DNA of 64,000 nucleotides from Tanypteryx hageni (GCA_028673005.1 CM054117.1:37778564-37842563), one strand, 5' to 3'. Counted from the stretch's first letter, positions 22,851-35,419 are shown. Program-made: numbers and translations. Notes: generated by a model not told the origin, from the letters alone.

Positions 22851-23395
22851 AATATTCTAACCTTTCTCATGTGTGCGGGGAGTGCAAAAGGGAGGGGTGC
22901 GGGCGGGGGAAGAGGGGTAAGGGAGGGGCGGTATAGGGGAAGAATACGGAGGGGGCGTAGGGAGGCCCTCGACACCGGTCTCCTCCTTCTCAAGCCACAC
23001 TTTTAATAGTGACGAACAAACTTCCCCCTTCTCCCTCCCTCCACACGCCGCCCCCTCTCTATCCTTCTCTCCCCGACGGCATTCACCCTTTGATGTCACC
23101 CTTGCAGTCCCGGCATGCCTTTAGCGGAAGCAAGATGGGGAGAGGGAGAATCTTAGGAGGAGTTTAGAAGGAAGAGGGAGGGTTTGGTCGGGAGGAAAAG
23201 AGGAGAAACTTATTTCGCTTTATTAAATTTCATCCCGAGGGTCGTCCCCTTCCTATTCTCCACCTTCACTCTCTCCGCATACCACCCCCTTCTCGTCCCT
23301 CCTTCGCTTTTTCTCCTCCTCTCTCTCTCTCTTCCTCTTTCGCTATTACAGCTCTGCATCTTCCCACAACCCTCCGCTTCCCTTGGTCTCATGCA
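22851..23395. repeat. Mixed purine then pyrimidine tracts
   Basis: The plus strand is G/A-rich at about 22875-22965, C/T-rich at 22975-23090, G/A-rich at 23130-23210 and C/T-rich again at 23230-23380. Strand bias therefore switches three times within 550 bases. Confidence 0.65.
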
Positions 23396-24330
23396 GTATC
23401 GGACGGCGGCACTAACGCTCCTTCCGGTTTATTTTATGGAACCGAACGCAGGTCGGAGAGAGACAACTTTATATTACGCGTAAGCAAAGAGGCTAAATTT
23501 AAGATAGCATCAGAGACGTGGGTAATGTTTACTGTTCATTGTGGAAAGGCTAAACGCTCTGTGAATATACCCGGCGAAGTCGACCCGCTTTACCGCAAAA
23601 TATCCTTCCCGAGAAAACCTCGAACAAAAATCGTGGTGCGTTGACTCTTTGCAGGACTGACCCTGACATGTCAGCATGACCCTGGAAACCGCTAATTGTT
23701 AGCACGCTTAAACGCTGATGCAGCATGTTATTTAAATTACAATATATTTCTAATTTCTCCACAAAATTTCGTAGTAATTATCTAAATTAAAATTAAAATG
23801 TTATAATATATTTTTGTATTTAAATAAAAAATTCAAGATTTAATTCTGCGCTGAGGTCCTTTTTTACATTAAAAAAATACTTTTAAGCGTTTAGTCTGAC
23901 GATTTCGTTCGATAATACATTCTTCTGAATCAACATTTAGGAACAATAATTAAATGTTATTTTATGGTCACCTTAACCAAAAACAACGTTAAAATTAACG
24001 GGCATTTTTATTCCCCAATTTTCAGGGAAAATACTATTAACCTGTATTTATCGTTATGAGTATCTTGAAAGTTTTATAAGTATTCTCCTGGTGCCACTGG
24101 TAAAACAAATTATTAGATAGCATGAAAGGAGCATAAACCTAGCAGTTCGCGGGTGAGTACGCTTACGGCGAACGTGGTATTTTAGAACGCACACAAACCT
24201 CACACACGGATGAGAGTTACATTCTCTCTATGTGCCCATCTGAAGGTGTCGGAGATTATTTGCGGTCACCTTGCTCGCCCGAAAATCGTTAAGGACCCAT
24301 AGCGGGGATTGATTGAGGCTCACCCTAACG
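23396..24330. other. Gene-free AT-rich DNA
   Basis: Very AT-rich at 23750-24120. No recognisable element. Confidence 0.4.
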
Positions 24331-25000
24331 CGGGTCCTGATCGGCCCTTCTTCACAACGCCCACTTCTCCCCCCCCCCCTCCCCCATCTCCCCACCGCAA
24401 AATCTCCTCTCCTGCCCATCCAACCAACACATTCTCTCAGAACAATCGAGGCGCACCTTCAAAAGACGGAGAGACATCCATAGAGCGTTTTGAATGCGAT
24501 CATAAAAGAAGAGGCGGCCCCGTCCTCTCACACGGCAGAAGATATCGCGGCGCAAATGAAGGGGGAATAAAAAAAAACAGCGAGTCAATTTCAAACACAA
24601 TGCCGGAAGGGAAGAATCCGTTTGATTAATACGCTGCCTATCTTTCTCTTTTTTTTGCTATCAAGCGGCCGACTGAGGCGCGTGGTTTCCGACTCGCGTT
24701 TCATCTCGGCGGCGGCCCCTTTTGCTCAGACGGCGTCCGACTGTTGTTTGGAGAGGGCGTGGAGTTAGGGAAGGGTGCGGAGGAGAGGGGCCGGACTAAT
24801 GGACCACGCAGGGAGATCGCAATAATGGCGGCGGGAATGAGCGGGGGAGGATCGATTGATTGCCGCCTCGATCGCTCTCCTAAGAGCAGCGGGATAAGGG
24901 GTCCTTACAAACATGAACATCTGAGGATCGGGGTGGGGGTGGAGGAGAGGTGGGGGCAGAGAGGAGAGGGGTAGCGAGGTTGGGGAGATCGAGAAAAAAA
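24331..25000. other. C-rich then G-rich gene-free DNA
   Basis: A C run near 24371-24380 with a short pyrimidine tract, then GC-rich sequence at 24660-24900 and a G/A-rich section at 24740-25000. No gene recognised. Confidence 0.45.
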
Positions 25001-25665
25001 GACCTCTCCGAATCCTTCGTATTGAAGGAGCGCTTGAGAGACGCTTGAAGTTGCTTTAAATATCTTTCATGATGCGTTTCCATGAACCTTCTCACGGAAT
25101 GTCGTTCTTAATTGCTTACGCACTAGAGCACTGCTTCCTTCTCACATTCTATCGAGATAACAAAAAATTGCCAAATCGGTATTTTGTCGATAAAGGAATA
25201 GCTGTTTTTTGCCTTTTTCCACTTAACATACGTTCACGAACCATTTTTATTTTTGGCGGGTTCTTTTAAAAACTCGATGGGATGAAGAGCTCTATTTTCA
25301 TTACCGTTAGAATCTTCGAATTCCATAAACGTTCTTGCGTTCTGCCTAAGATAGGAGCATAAATTTGCCGTCACTTTAAAAAATAAAAGATTATAATAAT
25401 TCATTCTATATTACGTTGAGTAAATTCTTCCGCTGCGCCGTTTACTCGCGAAGATCTCCGACTTTATTTATCCTACCCCATTTCCGCGAGTATTTTACAA
25501 AACTTTAGTCCAACATGCGTAAACGGACATGGGGATTTTTTTCCGCTGCACTAAATGCTCATCGATAACCAGGATTTAAAACCCCAGCTTAAGGCCGCCA
25601 GTTAAACCGCATCACTGAAAACAAACAAAAGAACCGCCACCACACGCAAGGATGCTTCGTCCTCG
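25001..25665. other. Gene-free DNA
   Basis: Mixed, AT-leaning sequence with no recognised feature. Confidence 0.4.
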
Positions 25666-26560
25666 GGAGGGTGGCAAAGGGGAGCGAATATAGAGAGAGA
25701 ATGGAGAGAGAAGAAGAGAAGGAGCGGATTGCGGTGGCGAGAAATAAGGTTCGGATATTTCCACCCCGCGCAGTAATTTACAGGTGCTCACGGTAAATCT
25801 TTGGCAAAATCTCCTCCGCATGCTGAGAGCAAAAGGAGTCCCGGGGAACGCGAGAACAAGGCGTGAAGAAAGCAAACACACGTCTGAGTGGCCAGACTAG
25901 CGCTTTAAAAAGGGCTTTGAGATGCTAAGGTGCTATTGCAGGACGAGGAGTCAGTTGGAGGAGAGCGGGGGAGAGGAAGAGAGAACGGAAGGAGGATCGT
26001 AAACTTAAAGAATGGAATGGGGATATGGAGAGAGGGATTTCGCACTTGCCAGAGTTACGCAGTGAAACAAGCGGTGGGCGGTTAACGAAGATAAAGAGTG
26101 TTATGGAGGAAATAGAGAGTGCGGAAGACACGGGGAGAGAAAAGGGAGGGAAAGGGGAGGGCGAGGAGAAGAGCGTCAAAAAAGTAAGGTGGGGAGAGAA
26201 GGGTGAATAGAAAGAAAGGATGTGACAAAAAGATATAACGAAGAGAGAATGAGATACGCAGAGGAAGAAGAAAAAATAGTGTTGAGGAGGTAGATCGTAG
26301 CAGTTAGGAGGATGGGTTGATGAGAATATGTGAAGGAAGAAGAGAGAGATAGAGGGGGAGGGAAGGAAGAAGGAGGGAGAGAGAACAAGTGCCGATGACC
26401 AAAACAATGTGTGCCGTGCAAGAAGCGAAGAGACAAGGAGTGAGAAGTGGAGTGAGAGAGAGAGAGGAAGGATGAGAGGTTGCCGTAAACTGCGAAGCGA
26501 TATTGCATAGGTCTCCGTTCTCGGTGAGGAGAGAGAGAAAGGCCGAAAGGGGAACGGGTC
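25666..26560. repeat. Long purine-rich tract
   Basis: About 900 bases of G/A-biased plus strand, interrupted at 25750-25920. The 247-codon minus frame across it is Ser/Leu/Phe/Pro-rich with no domain, and two further frames overlap it, as expected of low-complexity DNA. Confidence 0.75.
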
Positions 26561-27080
26561 GAAGAGAGCACGTTTTAACGGCGGTCTGATGGAGCATTGA
26601 GTGCATAATGGCGCGATGGGGCAAAAAATTGAATATGCGCCATGCGAAGTGAACACTGTAGCCTTCAAACGAGAGACTCGATCATTACACGCGGTGGGAA
26701 AAAAATTTCGCTATTACGGTAGGTTGGCGATTAAACAGCAAAAATTTTTCGATTAAACCATGGTATAATATAAATAAAAAAGGAAACAAGCAAATCTAAA
26801 CAGATGTTCGTAACTGACATAAACAATAACGTGAAAATAAAAATACCTAGTTCAGTTATGCGTTCCAAGACGAGATTAATTATTTCATGCAGCGTTAAAG
26901 GTAAAGGTAATACACAAGAAACGATATATTTCTTTAAAAACTACCTCAGTAGTCGTTCGTCAATTATAAAATTTTCTTCGAACATTCTTAACTTTTAATC
27001 TCAAGTATTTTCTCAACTGTCCCTGGTGTAACTTTGTGAAATAATTCCATATTAAGAAATAAAACACCTCCACTTTTCCA
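26561..27080. other. Gene-free AT-rich DNA
   Basis: No recognised feature. Confidence 0.4.
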
Positions 27081-27165
27081 CTATACGTTAAATATAATTT
27101 CACGACCTAGGTTTCGACGCTTAGCGTCATCGTCATCGACTATATTTTCATAAAATTACACTGCT
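27081..27165 (-). mobile_element. Possible retroelement 3'-end fragment
   Basis: On the minus strand the sequence reads GATGACGATGACGCTAAGCG, then TCGAAACCTAGGTCGTG. This combines a GACGCTAAGCGTC stem-loop with a GAAACC motif. From memory such tails occur downstream of the reading frame in Penelope-like and some other arthropod retroelements. No reverse transcriptase frame is found nearby, so the assignment is weak. Confidence 0.3.
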
Positions 27166-28235
27166 AACTTTGCCTATATCCACACCTTTAAACTTAGGCG
27201 ATAATCGAAGAAAATTAAAAATTCGAGCTCAATTCTCCAAGTAATTTCACCTCATATCCATGACAATGGCAAATGCTATTCATTCAGAAATCGTATTTTA
27301 AAATATTCTCACACTAAGAGGACTACATTTAATTGAAATCCTAGACAAAACCAGAATTTTTTTAAAAGTGAAAATTAGCACATTTTATCACAAGAGAGAA
27401 GATTCCTTGTTTAAAACGAGATGGAAATTAGAAAAAGAGGAGTGCCAGCGGACAGGAAATGTCACATAATACGTCGTTTGTTATTTGTCTTCTCTTCTAA
27501 ATGAAAGTCTTTTCCGTGGGATCTCCAAAACTAGGGAAAGCTGTTGATCACTCCAAGCTCTTCCAACAGAAAATAGCACCGTTCGAGTAGGATTTTTCTC
27601 TGCTGTTCGTAACGCAATAATGTTCGTTCATTACTAAAGGTTAAATTTATCGGCATACCTAAGCAAAAAAATGGAGCTAGAAATTCCGACTCAATGGGAA
27701 TTTGAAGGCAAAAGGAAATGTTTAAATGAAATCACAGTTCGGTGAACAAAATGCACAATTCTACCTGATTAAATTTCTGGAGCTTGCAGAGAAGGGGAGA
27801 AAAAATGTTTACATTTATTTAGTTTACCATGTTTATGCAAGTCATTAACTTGATAAGCACAAACACGATTCTATGCGTTCATAACGCTAAGCATGAGAAC
27901 TTAATGCAGGTGATTCATTCATGAATAAATTTTAGGAATCAGGAAAGAGATCGGCGTATCAAGTTTTTATAAGATATTGATCGATTCTTTAAAATTACTC
28001 ATCACCAGGAAGTGGCGATGTTTTCCCGAGTGGAGAAATGCTAACGGTGCGTTCCCACGGATGATTCAGAGCTCCATTCGCAGGATGCTGGCACATTTTA
28101 AAACCTACCCCTTATACCGGAAAGGCAAGGTTAAGCGAGACAGAGAGAGTGGTTTGATGTGGCGAAGGGAGATGAGTTGCGAAGCCGTTGGCCACTGCGA
28201 AAATGCCAGCGAGTCACCGAAGGGGCCAAGTGGCC
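27166..28235. other. Gene-free AT-rich DNA
   Basis: No exon or transposon end recognised. Confidence 0.4.
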
Positions 28236-28560
28236 ACCGGATGCGACTCCCGCCCCTTTCTCCCTTTCGTCAGAGGCGACGGATTTCCGTGGCAATCGAC
28301 AAACAAATGCTCCATCTCCGCGGCGCCGATCCTTTGCCTCCTTCTCCCCGCTCTCTCCTCTTTTATCCCAAATACGTACGACCCTATTGCCCCCATTCTC
28401 CACACCCTCCTATACACTACAACCTTCGCATTTAAATAATGTATATCTTTTAATTTTTCTTAATTTCCCCTTTTCGCCTTTCTTTATCTCCCCTCTCTCC
28501 TTTTTCTATCCTCCCCTTTCATATCCATTCTTCTCTATCTCTCTGCCTCGGTAGCAGTAA
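28236..28560. repeat. Pyrimidine-rich tract
   Basis: C/T-biased plus strand with low-complexity frames. Confidence 0.7.
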
Positions 28561-29260
28561 TGCAACTTTTCATCCCACATCGCTTATCTCCCCTCCAGTC
28601 GGTGCATTCTATAGAGGAAGCCTAATAACCGACGGATAAAAAAATCGGTTGGCGGATAAAAATGAAAGGGGGAGAGAGAAAGAGAGATTACGCGGAGATA
28701 AGTTCCCTCTCCGTCTCGGAGCGAGTGAGGGTTGATAGAAGAGCGAATGAGTAAGCGAATTTTAAAGTCGGCGGCGTCCAACCACGGCGCTCTTAAGCAG
28801 AGGCCGCGGGGTTGTTAAAAGGGGGAGGCAGTTAAGATTTCATTGCTATTGCGCGAGGTTTTCATTTCTCCATTTCTCAGTAATTACCTATTCATCAGCG
28901 GAATGTAACAAAGGGAGGGCGAATTCCCTCCTCCGACTCTCTTCTCATCTCCCTCCCTCTACGAGAGTTTCCTTTTCGAAACCCTTCTTCGCACCTCCAT
29001 CGAACCTCGCCTGCCTTCGAAAGATCAATGTCTTCGCTCGATCCCCGCATTTATGAAGGTAGCGAAAGACGACAGGAATATTTGTATCTCGATCCACAAT
29101 TAGTAGCTAAGTCGGGTCGTTCTAACTACCATGACAATGCCGGGGAAACAGAATTCGGATGCGAAAAAATTTATCGATCTGATTACAGCCATAAGGCGAA
29201 ATCGACAATTCCATTCTGAATCAATCCGTAAGTGTCGAGTTTAAACAAATCCATTCCGTC
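28561..29260. other. Gene-free DNA
   Basis: Includes a short pyrimidine patch at 28925-29000. A 63-codon plus frame at 29028-29219 shows no domain. Confidence 0.4.
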
Positions 29261-29623
29261 CAGTGGCGGATTTAGCAAGCGCGGGACCCTATGGGCAACA
29301 GAATGATGGGTCCTAAGCCCGACAAAAGCGCGGGCATTTTATCACATAGTAATTCATTTTTATTACTCATTTTGCAGAAAAAATAGTTTAAAAGAATGTG
29401 TGCCATTTACAAAAAATTAAACTATATAAATATAGGCGCATTTTTTCTGAAAAAGGAAAGATGAATGGTACCTTCGGTTACCGACGACATTGTGCCGTCG
29501 GCAAAATGTAGTTAATTAGTATAGTCCGTTGTTAAGCGTGGGATGCCTTAAAGAGCGGGGCCCTAAGCTCGAGGCTCTAAGCGCGGGACCCTAAGCGCGC
29601 GCCTTGTAGGAAATCCGCCACTA
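29261..29623. mobile_element. hAT-like short element with CAGTGGCGGATTT ends
   Basis: The left end CAGTGGCGGATTTAGC pairs with the inverted right end TAGTGGCGGATTTCC, followed on both sides by GCGCGGGACCCTA-type sequence. The flanking octamers (ATTCCGTC and ATCACATC) agree at 5 of 8 positions, consistent with an old, diverged target duplication. It has no coding potential. The class is inferred from the ends only. Confidence 0.65.
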
Positions 29624-29726
29624 ATCACATCCAAGGAATAGAGAATTTCAGCTCCGACAAAACGAAAACCTTTTTAAAAAACGCCCTTAATGAAAATCGA
29701 GCCATGCGTGTGTAATTAGTCCAGAA

Positions 29727-30010
29727 CAATGATTCCCAAACTGGGGGTTGCGACTCCCTGGAGGGTCGCGAAAGGTTTTTAGAGGGGTCGCGAAGATGGA
29801 TTATTTTTGCTTTATTAATGAATTTTATGCATGGGCATATTTAAAATTCAATTAATTTATATAATATACATAATATAAAATAAATATTTATATCTTGAAA
29901 CTTGTATTGCATTTTGTATTTGTTAGTAGGTGGATGGAGTAAAAGAGATTGCGGATCAGGCCAGATGCATTAAGAGGAGGTCGCAGATACATTAAGTTTG
30001 GGAACTGCTG
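29727..30010. mobile_element. hAT-like short element, diverged
   Basis: The left end CAATGATTCCCAAACT and the inverted right end CAGCAGTTCCCAAACT are clear inverted repeats. Internal GGGTCGCGA motifs near the left end and GGTCGCAGA on the right extend the similarity. Flanking octamers GTCCAGAA and TTCTAGAG match at 5 of 8. It lies about 100 bp from the preceding element. Confidence 0.75.
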
Positions 30011-30149
30011 TTCTAGAGACGTCCATGGCGAGGGAAGGGATGGGTGGGGAAAACGGAGGAAGGTGCTCCTGCACTATGTGAACGGAATTCGACGCAGATG
30101 TCAACGCGGAAATAGGACACCGAAGTCAAAACCGTAATGTGGAGAGGGA

Positions 30150-30460
30150 TGGGGGTGTGTATACGTGCGAAGGAGAGTTGGCGTGCGCGTGATGGGGAGG
30201 AGGGGTCGACTTGAGGAAGAAAGGGTGGGAAGGAGGAGAAAGAGGTGGGCTTCTTCTCAGACAAGGAAATAGAGGGAGGAGAGATAGCAGTCGGCATTCT
30301 AACTTATTTTATGAGACAGCGTCCTGCGGCTGTTCAAGGGTTTGGATAAAAGGGAGGGGAAAATGTGGTGGGGGAGGATATCGCAAGGGAAGAGAGAGTG
30401 GGAAGGGAAGAGAGCAGAGGAAAGAGCCGGAAATGAGAATAGGGAGCGTTGATGACCCCA
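30150..30460. repeat. Purine-rich tract
   Basis: G/A-biased plus strand, densest at 30190-30290 and 30345-30440. Confidence 0.65.
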
Positions 30461-30474
30461 GAGCCAGATTTATT

Positions 30475-30725
30475 GATATACGACATCTACATCTACATGA
30501 TACCCGGCAAGTCACCTTTATGGTGGATGGCAGGGGGTGCAGTGCACCAAGTGTCCATAGTTTTCCTACGTTATCTTTTCCTATTATCGTCCTAGGGGAA
30601 AACGATCCTCTACATCTCTCCGTTCTACAGTCGATCTCGCGAATCTTTTCCTCACTGTCCTGCCTTCTGAGATACGTCGGGCTTCTGATAAGTCCTACTA
30701 CCTCATTCGCTAGTCCCTCCGACAT
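30475..30725 (-). mobile_element. Retroelement remnant with (ATGTAG)n-type tail
   Basis: The plus strand starts with ACATCTACATCTACAT at 30483-30498, which read on the minus strand is a (TGTAGA)n 3' tail. The minus-strand frame from 30725 reads SPTYLRRQDSEEKIREIDC and then RGSFSPRTI, which faintly resembles the end of a LINE reverse-transcriptase protein (SFFPRTI..WN). I recall CTACATCTACAT-headed repeats as common in insect genomes. It could instead be a SINE sharing that tail. Confidence 0.5.
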
Positions 30726-32420
30726 AAAGGTAGTTTAAATCTAGCCTGCAGCCAGCGTTCCTGTAACGATGTCCATTTCAGATTTTCTATTAATGAAACA
30801 TTTAGGGAAGGCTCTTTGGAAAATGAGTCGGGCCTTTAAACAGAAAAGATATATTATTCGTGTCATTAATAATAATGCAAGGAAAGACAAATCCTTTGAT
30901 ATTTAACGATAAAATATTAAGGATTAATCGTCCAAACACATTTAAAAAGAATACGCTCACATGAAACCCCATAGAAGACGAATAATCACGATGTTTGCTC
31001 GTCAATTTCACCGACCTTGCAACGATGAATATACATTCAGCTCATTACCGATTGCCCGTCGAACAAAGGCAAGAATTTCAGAGAAAGCTCGAGGTGCGAC
31101 ATTCGCAGGACAAAAACACGGACTCACATGAGTGGGTAGGATGGGAGAGGTGAAGAGGGAGGGAGTGTCTTCAAGGCCACAGAGACGCATGTGACCGGCG
31201 AAGAGCAGATGGCTATCGGCTTCCCGAACGGTTTTCTATTCCCGATGTACGGTTTCCCAAGTGCCGAAATAGATTCACCTGACAGCTACGGCTAGGTTTC
31301 TGTTCCCACCACACACACACACACACTCGATCTCTCTCTCTCACTCCGCCCATCGTATTTCTTCCTCTGCTTCTCACCAAAATTAATACCTTCCCTTTGC
31401 GTTCTTTACCTTCCGCTTGAAATTTGACACATTTTTTTTAAACTTAGGTTCGCGCTTCAACGATAATCATTCATTTAATTTTTATTACGACGACAGGAAC
31501 ATAATGTTATATTAAGGCGCAGATACTATCTATCGAATATATTATGTGCCAAAGCCGTCACGATTGAATCATCGTATTCTTCTAATCGCCATTTGTAATG
31601 CGCCAATAGCATTTTTTACCAAAGCGTTCGCCGTAGCAGTTTGATCGTAAAAGTTGTATTGGCCGAAAACTCGGCATTCGTCATTTCCCAGTTAAAATCC
31701 TACGAGTTGGCGATGGAATTTAAGTTGGCGAAGAGAGAGAGAACTCGAGACAATATAGGAGATTGCAAAATATTTCAGAGTAGCGATTAAGTGAGACTTG
31801 CAATTTGAAAGTTTCAAACGAAACGATTTGCAGCTTAGCATATTAAAATGTAGTTTTAGATTTACCCAAAATTCATAAAAGTATTTGGGAAGTATTGAAA
31901 AACTTAGATTATTGGTAATTTATTTAAAATATTATCTTTTGTCAAGGTGTAAAGTAAACGAATCCAGAAATTGCTTTTATGACGATCTTTATCAACAGTA
32001 TCCTTAAAACGGAGATATCATCAGAATGTAGAGTTTCTTATAATTAGGCATTATCGCTGATAAATATTCCGGAAATTGTTATTGCTTCCTTTGGATATGC
32101 CGCAGTTCACAATACGTAATATCATTTCTCAGAATGGAAACTTTAAGAAAAAAATTAGTGTTCTGATCGTAAAATTTCGGTAATCCAATTTATGTGCATT
32201 TTCAAATCTCGAGGAATATTCCTTTGATCTCTGCTTCCACTTCCCATCTCTATTAGCATGAAATCTCTTTATCTTCCACTTATGTTTACACCGTTAAATA
32301 AATCAAAAAAGGATTTAGTCCAAGAATACAGTTAGTACCGCTCACAAGAAGATATAAAACTTTACGACATCTCCAGAAAACCTGACTTATAGCATCGTCC
32401 ACCTTGGTGCCTTTCCACAA
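30726..32420. other. Gene-free DNA
   Basis: Contains (AC)n then (TC)n at 31308-31341. Otherwise AT-rich without recognised features. Confidence 0.4.
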
Positions 32421-32660
32421 TTGTTTTATGTCCACAGCTTGTCCTCTTATCTACAATCTGCTCCTCCCATTTCCGCAATCTACTTCTCTCTTCTACATTC
32501 TCGCCCTCTTTCTGCCATTCTCTCTCTTTCTTCTATAGCAACCATTCCTCTCTCTCCATTCAGCCAAACATATCAACCCAGCAATTACCATTCTCCGCCT
32601 TCCTCTTTCAACTGTAGCCTTCTTCCTCACCTACTTTATAACTCATCCATCTCCAAGACC
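32421..32660. repeat. Pyrimidine-rich tract
   Basis: C/T-biased plus strand, densest at 32460-32560. Confidence 0.6.
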
Positions 32661-33380
32661 AATTTAATCCGATTTTTTTACACCCAACTAATGCGTACTT
32701 GCCCAGTCCGATTTTAACTTATTCTACACTCATGCCACGTGACTTTGCCCTTCTCTCCTCTCTGATTGGCCCATCTCTCTACCAACGCGCGAAATTGCCG
32801 CAATCCTATATTATCCCCATTTGCACCTCGGGCACTCTCAAAAGCAATGTTTTTAACGTTCCTAACCGTAACTTTATTGCCTCTCTCTCTCTTTCTATCT
32901 TTAGCGAGACCATTTTAAGTGCTGCTGCCTAGTTCTTCCTCACCCTCAGGTCACCCCATAACCCTTCCGTTGCCTCACGCGCCTCTTTTCTCGACCTCTT
33001 AATATTTCGTTTATCAGACCCTTAGAAACGGGAAACGCCTTTCGGAATGGACCAAATAGCTGAGGGACACCGCAGAAAAACTATTACGCACTTTTACTAG
33101 CATACGGTATTTATTACGCATCTCGATGGCTGGAAACATTCAAGAATATACACAGCATCTGTCTAGCAAATAGAGCGCTTTGTAATGATAATTGTACGAT
33201 CTCCCATTTTCATTTGAGCTAAATTGGGATCAATCAACCCAATCATACAATACAAGCAAAACTTTAAACGAATTATACATATTTATATGACATCAAAATT
33301 ACGGCTAAGGACTCCTCCATCATAAATCATACCGTAGTCACAGTATTATTTATTAAATGATATTTAATTTAATAATAATT
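32661..33380. other. Gene-free DNA
   Basis: No recognised feature. Short frames lack domains. Confidence 0.4.
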
Positions 33381-33526
33381 AGAAGGGTGTCTAGTGTGTC
33401 TCCTTTCAATGCAGATCGTGAGTTCGAATCTTGCTTAGGGCATGGATGTCTTTGCTACTGTCTAAAAAGCTCTTTGAAAAATGGTCATTGATGTGCCGCT
33501 TATTAACTAATTAAAATAAATAAATA
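33381..33526 (+). mobile_element. tRNA-derived SINE
   Basis: A tRNA-like head runs from GGTGTCTAGTGTG (A-box-like, about 33386-33398) through CTCCTTTCAATGC (anticodon-arm position) to the B box GAGTTCGAATC at 33420-33430. It is followed by a non-tRNA body (AGGGCATGGATGTC) and a tail ending in AAATAAATAAATAAA near 33526. That order is the standard layout of a polymerase III-transcribed SINE. The tRNA part is too diverged to be a working tRNA gene. Confidence 0.75.
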
Positions 33527-34079
33527 AACGAGGCTAAAGGAAAAATATGAGCTAAAAATAACACCTTTAATAACGCACTTTTTAACCCTAGACTTCTAAA
33601 CATGGTCAAGGTGGGACATTAATATGTACTAAACATTCGTCTATTAGACTACTTTTCTCAAAAATTTATTTTCTGATCAAGTTTTTATTAATTCTTATAT
33701 TTTATTTTACAAAAGGGTGTGATAATATCTTAAGATAATATATAAAATAATAGGAAGTAATTAGCAGCTAGAGTAGTCTGATAGGCGAAAGTATAGTAGT
33801 CTAGGGTTAATATATAAGAAGTAGCTTAATCTTGAAAAGTAACCATTTCATTTATATCATGTGTTGCATTACGCTATCCTAGACGCAATTATATTTTATC
33901 CACGTCGTCACAAAAAATATACCCAATCATTTCTCTTTCATTTCGAACAGCTGACTGGTAGGAGATGGTAATCGATTTGAAATCGGTTTGCTGAAGAAAG
34001 ACACCATCAAGATTCCGCAGATGTATCCGCCTTCCTTCACCAAAATAGCCTTCAAACAACCGAATCATTCTGTCTCCCA
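33527..34079. other. Gene-free AT-rich DNA
   Basis: No recognised feature. Confidence 0.4.
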
Positions 34080-34450
34080 AGCTCCCCTACTTCCTGGCAA
34101 ATCCCACTCCTCAAATCTCCATTGTTGCCTTTCTTCCCCTCCCTCCCTGGAGACCCAACACGGGCCCAACTCCCCATCCCTACCTCCGCCCCCTCCCTCC
34201 GCCGACCGAATAGTGTCCCCCACCCAGGGCTCCGAACCCGCCTCTCTCCCCCTCCTCCATAACCATTCCCTCTCTTTTCCCTCCGCCAGTCGATCCATCC
34301 TAATCGGCGGTCCCCAAAGGAACAGCGTACTCGAGATCACTCGTCACTCGAAGCCAATTGATTCGTCACCCAGAGACACGCCGCTTAGCACCCCTCCCTC
34401 TCCATCCTTCGTTCTCTCCCTTCCCTCTCTTCCTGCTCTACTTCGTACGA
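34080..34450. repeat. Pyrimidine-rich, C-rich tract
   Basis: C/T-biased plus strand (CCCTCC, CTCCCC motifs). The 189-codon plus frame through it is Ser/Pro-rich and has no domain. Confidence 0.7.
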
Positions 34451-35078
34451 TTCTCCAAGAACGAAGTCATCGTCGCATTTCTTCTTTGCTACGGTCGAAA
34501 TCTGTCATCGCCTGTCGTTTAAGATTCGATTTTGTGTGTATGCAATTTATTGACTAATTATATCCACACAAATGGATAATAACTTCCAGACAAAACTTAA
34601 AAATTTTTACGAATTTTTACGTTGAAAATAAAGTGGTCATAATAAAAATCACTTATAGATCTGTCGCATTCATAAGAACATGCACGGATTTCGGCTGCGC
34701 ACGGAGGGGAAGTTCCCCCTGTCACCTTGACTACCCCACCCCACCGCTAGCTCATCCTTCTCCTCCTTAGGTTGTCAGTTCTCACTGTTTACAGTTGACT
34801 GCATAGACGAAGTTGTGCGAATATTTGGCAACAGTGTAGTTAGAAAAGGACAGAGACAGCGATAGTCCGTGCGGTAAGGAAGGGCGAGAGGGGAGGGTGC
34901 CAAGTGGAGTGAGAGATTAGGCCACTCCCACAGTCCACCCAAAATGTTCTTTTGATCGCGGTAGACCCATAATTATTTTTGTTATACTAGTATAACTTAG
35001 CTCAAAAATTATAATTCATAAGTTACGGTATTTTCCTGACTATAAAACGCTGCGAATGTGGATATTGTTGTATTCCAT
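34451..35078. other. Gene-free DNA
   Basis: No recognised feature before the nested transposon locus. Confidence 0.4.
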
Positions 35079-35353
35079 CAAACTCCCGATTTAAGAACAA
35101 CATGCGTTCCTGAAAAGTAGCTCGTAAACTGGGAGTACTTATGTAAAATTTTATGAAAAATCCAATTTCATTTTTTACACGCTCTAAAGAATGTCATACT
35201 GATTTATTTATGCAATTAATACGTATTTCTTTCGTGAAATTTCTCGGTTGTAATAGCAATGAGCAGTTCGTTAAAATAATATTTCTGTACGATAAATATC
35301 AAGTTTTATGCTCGCTCGACAAGAAAATACCTCAGTTACACTGTAATATTACA

Positions 35354-35354
<1 letters not shown>

Positions 35355-35418
<64 letters not shown>
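35355..35418. repeat. (AT)n microsatellite
   Basis: About 60 bases of pure TA dinucleotides. Similar shorter runs occur at 35666-35703 and 36095-36120, at the joints of the fold-back structure that follows. Confidence 0.95.

Positions 35419-35419
<1 letters not shown>

Noticed and set aside
25925..26668. 247-codon open frame on the minus strand
   Set aside because: It lies in a purine-rich tract, the peptide is Ser/Leu/Phe/Pro-rich with no domain, and overlapping frames in other phases have the same composition.
29028..29219. 63-codon plus-strand frame with balanced composition
   Set aside because: No family similarity, no splice sites of note and too short to stand alone.
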